Assembly (NCBI GenBank): GCA_018304365.1
Contig: JAGVWH010000021.1
Coordinates: 1 to 6,145 of the forward strand
Direction: 5' to 3'
Length of the DNA stretch: 6,145 nucleotides
From: Nanobdellati archaeon
GTDB taxonomy: Archaea; Nanobdellota; Nanobdellia; UBA10117
This document shows positions 4,850 to 6,145 of the stretch, piece by piece. Under the pieces are notes generated by a model, which was not told the DNA's origin, ran no database searches, and was given only the letters and a program-made list of their open reading frames with translations. Made by a program: the position numbers and the translations under genes. Position 1 is the first letter of the stretch. Every line of letters begins with the position of its first letter.

Positions 4850-4860
4850 AATATTAAATA
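4850..4860 (+). promoter_or_regulatory. TATA box for the FN3/MopE surface-protein gene
   Basis: AATATTAAATA is centred about 28 bases before the ATG at 4883. This supports ATG 4883 over the TTG at 4880 and again implies a leaderless mRNA. Confidence 0.5.
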
Positions 4861-4882
4861 CAGCTAGATTGACCTATAATTG

Positions 4883-6145
4883 ATGAAACCAATATTAAAG
4901 ATAAATATAATTCTCATACTATTTGTTTTAGTTATTTCTGCAGGGATTGCAGCGAGCTATCTCCATAATAATTCAACTGGTGCAGTAATAATTGGCAGTC
5001 CTGGATTTGGCGGAGATATTTCACAACCAGTAACTTTTGATCCATTAAAATCTGTAACTGATTTACAAGTTATTGGTGCGACAAAAGATTCTGTATCATT
5101 GACATTTTCGCTTCCGTGCAATATGGACACAGAAGCTACAGGAAGCCGTGGTTGCGAGTCCAAAGCTATTACAGATTTCCAAATAAAATATTCAGCTGCC
5201 GGTCCGATAACAGCTAATACTAATGTTAATAATCTCATAATTGGTGCAACTTATTGTTTGCCCGGTGTATTTTGTCTAATAGCAGATGAAGGACAGCCAT
5301 TTACACGAACTGTTTCCGGTTTGCAACCAGGTCATACATATTGGTTTACGGTTATTTATACTCATTCAACTCGTGGAGATTCTCCACTTTCCAATTCTCC
5401 TTCTGCAACAACTACGGCCGCTTGTTTACCAAGTGGAGCTGAGATTTGTGATGGTGTAGATAATGACTGCGATAATTCTGTCGATGAACAAATATCAGAA
5501 CTTTGTCCATTACAACAAGGCGTATGTGCTGGAGCACAGAGAAGCTGTTCAGTAGGACAGCTAACATCGTGTAATTATGGAAGTGCTGAATTAAGATATG
5601 AGCCAAATAAAGAAACATTATGCGGAGATACTTTCGACAATGACTGCGACGGCAAAACAGATGTAGACGATCAAGATTGCATCGGCAATGTAATTTGCTC
5701 ACCACAAACTGAAGTTTGTGATAATCAGGATAACGATTGCGATGGAATAATAGACGAAGATTTTAACATCATAAGCGATAAAGATAATTGCGGTGTTTGT
5801 GGAAACGTTTGCAATTATCCAAATGTTGCTTTGCACGTGTGTGAAGTAGGACAATGCGGCTTCCAAAGCTGCCAGACAGGTTTCTATAAGCCAGGATTTC
5901 GGTCAAGATACAGGAGGAGATATAGAACCATCAGCTGCACCCGGATCTGGAGGAGATTTTGTTGGTGAGCCAGCTGATTCTTTAGGCGGTCCAGATGCCG
6001 AAACAGAAAAATTTGGAGTGCCAGAGCAACAACCACAACAGCTAATGAGTTTAGATTTACAATCGAGTGGAAATAAAATAGTTCAAACTCTAAAAGCAAA
6101 TGTAATGCCTATACTTTTGATAATAATATCAGTAATTCTTACAGG
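4883..6145 (+). CDS. Exported, membrane-anchored FN3 plus MopE-repeat protein, frame-broken and running off the right edge
   Basis: Numbering is from ATG 4883. Residues 1-25 form a signal peptide or signal anchor (basic start, core IILILFVLVISAGIAA). A Gly/Pro-containing linker follows, then a fibronectin type III-like domain at about 57-178 (DLQVIGATKDSVSLTFSLP early, LQPGHTYWFTVIYTH late). Three MopE-type metal-binding motifs follow: CDGVDNDCDNSVDE at 189-202, then DNDCDGKTDVDDQDC at 252-266, then CDNQDNDCDGIIDED at 279-293. Next is a Cys-rich segment from Cys303 to about Tyr335 (CGVCGNVC, then CQTGFY). The repeats probably bind calcium or another metal through their Asp/Asn side chains. 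After Tyr335 the frame becomes implausibly basic (RSRYRRRYR) and stops at 5966-5968. The +1 frame, open from 5850, instead encodes an acidic Gly-rich linker (DTGGDIEPSAAPGSGGD) and ends in a hydrophobic membrane segment (ANVMPILLIIISVILT). Two missing bases or one extra base at about 5888-5900 would join them. Confidence 0.8.

Noticed and set aside
5913..5960. Repeated GGAGGAGAT elements as possible SD or recoding signals
   Set aside because: In the +1 frame both encode Gly-Gly-Asp within a low-complexity linker, which explains the repeat. Both lie downstream of the likely frame change, so they cannot direct it.
4957..6099. Minus-strand frames opposite the FN3/MopE gene
   Set aside because: These are antisense shadows. 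The sense strand has recognisable signal-peptide, FN3 and MopE features, and the minus frames are odd His/Leu-rich sequences.
1..6145. tRNA, rRNA, CRISPR array, insertion sequence or riboswitch
   Set aside because: All gaps between genes are at most about 135 bases and are explained by promoters and T-rich terminators. I saw no cloverleaf, regularly spaced repeat, transposase or terminal inverted repeat.

Overview
The window looks like a piece of an AT-rich archaeal chromosome, most likely from a small-genome lineage of the DPANN type (that rank is inference). The archaeal assignment rests on several genes that are archaeal or archaeal/eukaryotic: ribosomal protein L10e (uL16) in its archaeal form, a Taw2/TYW2-type wyosine enzyme, a DUF357 protein and a Dph2 (diphthamide) fragment. 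Almost every gene has a TATA-like box centred about 25-30 bases before its start codon, which implies leaderless mRNAs. Only one gene has a clear Shine-Dalgarno sequence.

Layout. Bases 1-577 hold two minus-strand genes: a small two-helix membrane protein and a partial gene of unknown function running off the left edge. Divergent from these, the plus strand carries L10e (669-1215), whose conserved N-terminus is in a different frame from the rest. A solitary PEP-synthase-type ATP-grasp domain with a Pro/Glu/Gln-rich tail (1254-2363) and a tandem CxxC zinc-ribbon protein (2406-2747) follow. The zinc-ribbon gene meets a minus-strand pair tail to tail with an 11-bp overlap. That pair is DUF357 followed by taw2, joined by a 4-bp ATGA overlap. 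A 36-bp divergent promoter then separates DUF357 from a Dph2 gene truncated after its first domain (3726-4040). Two paralogous three-helix small membrane proteins come next (4071-4367 and 4499-4786); the second has an SD-led leader and a strong terminator. The right end is a secreted or membrane-anchored protein with an FN3 domain and MopE-type metal-binding repeats (4883 to the edge). Its acidic linker and C-terminal membrane segment lie in a shifted frame.

Themes. L10e, Taw2 and Dph2 relate to translation: the ribosome, position 37 of tRNA-Phe, and the eEF2/aEF2 diphthamide residue. The small membrane proteins and the MopE/FN3 protein form a cell-surface block on the right. The main oddities are the Dph2 stub with only one of three cluster cysteines, two frame breaks of the same sense (L10e and MopE/FN3), an ATP-grasp domain lacking its usual phosphohistidine and PEP domains, and a pair of paralogous membrane proteins with different translation-initiation signals. 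I saw no tRNA, rRNA, CRISPR array or insertion sequence, and no non-coding stretch longer than about 135 bases.
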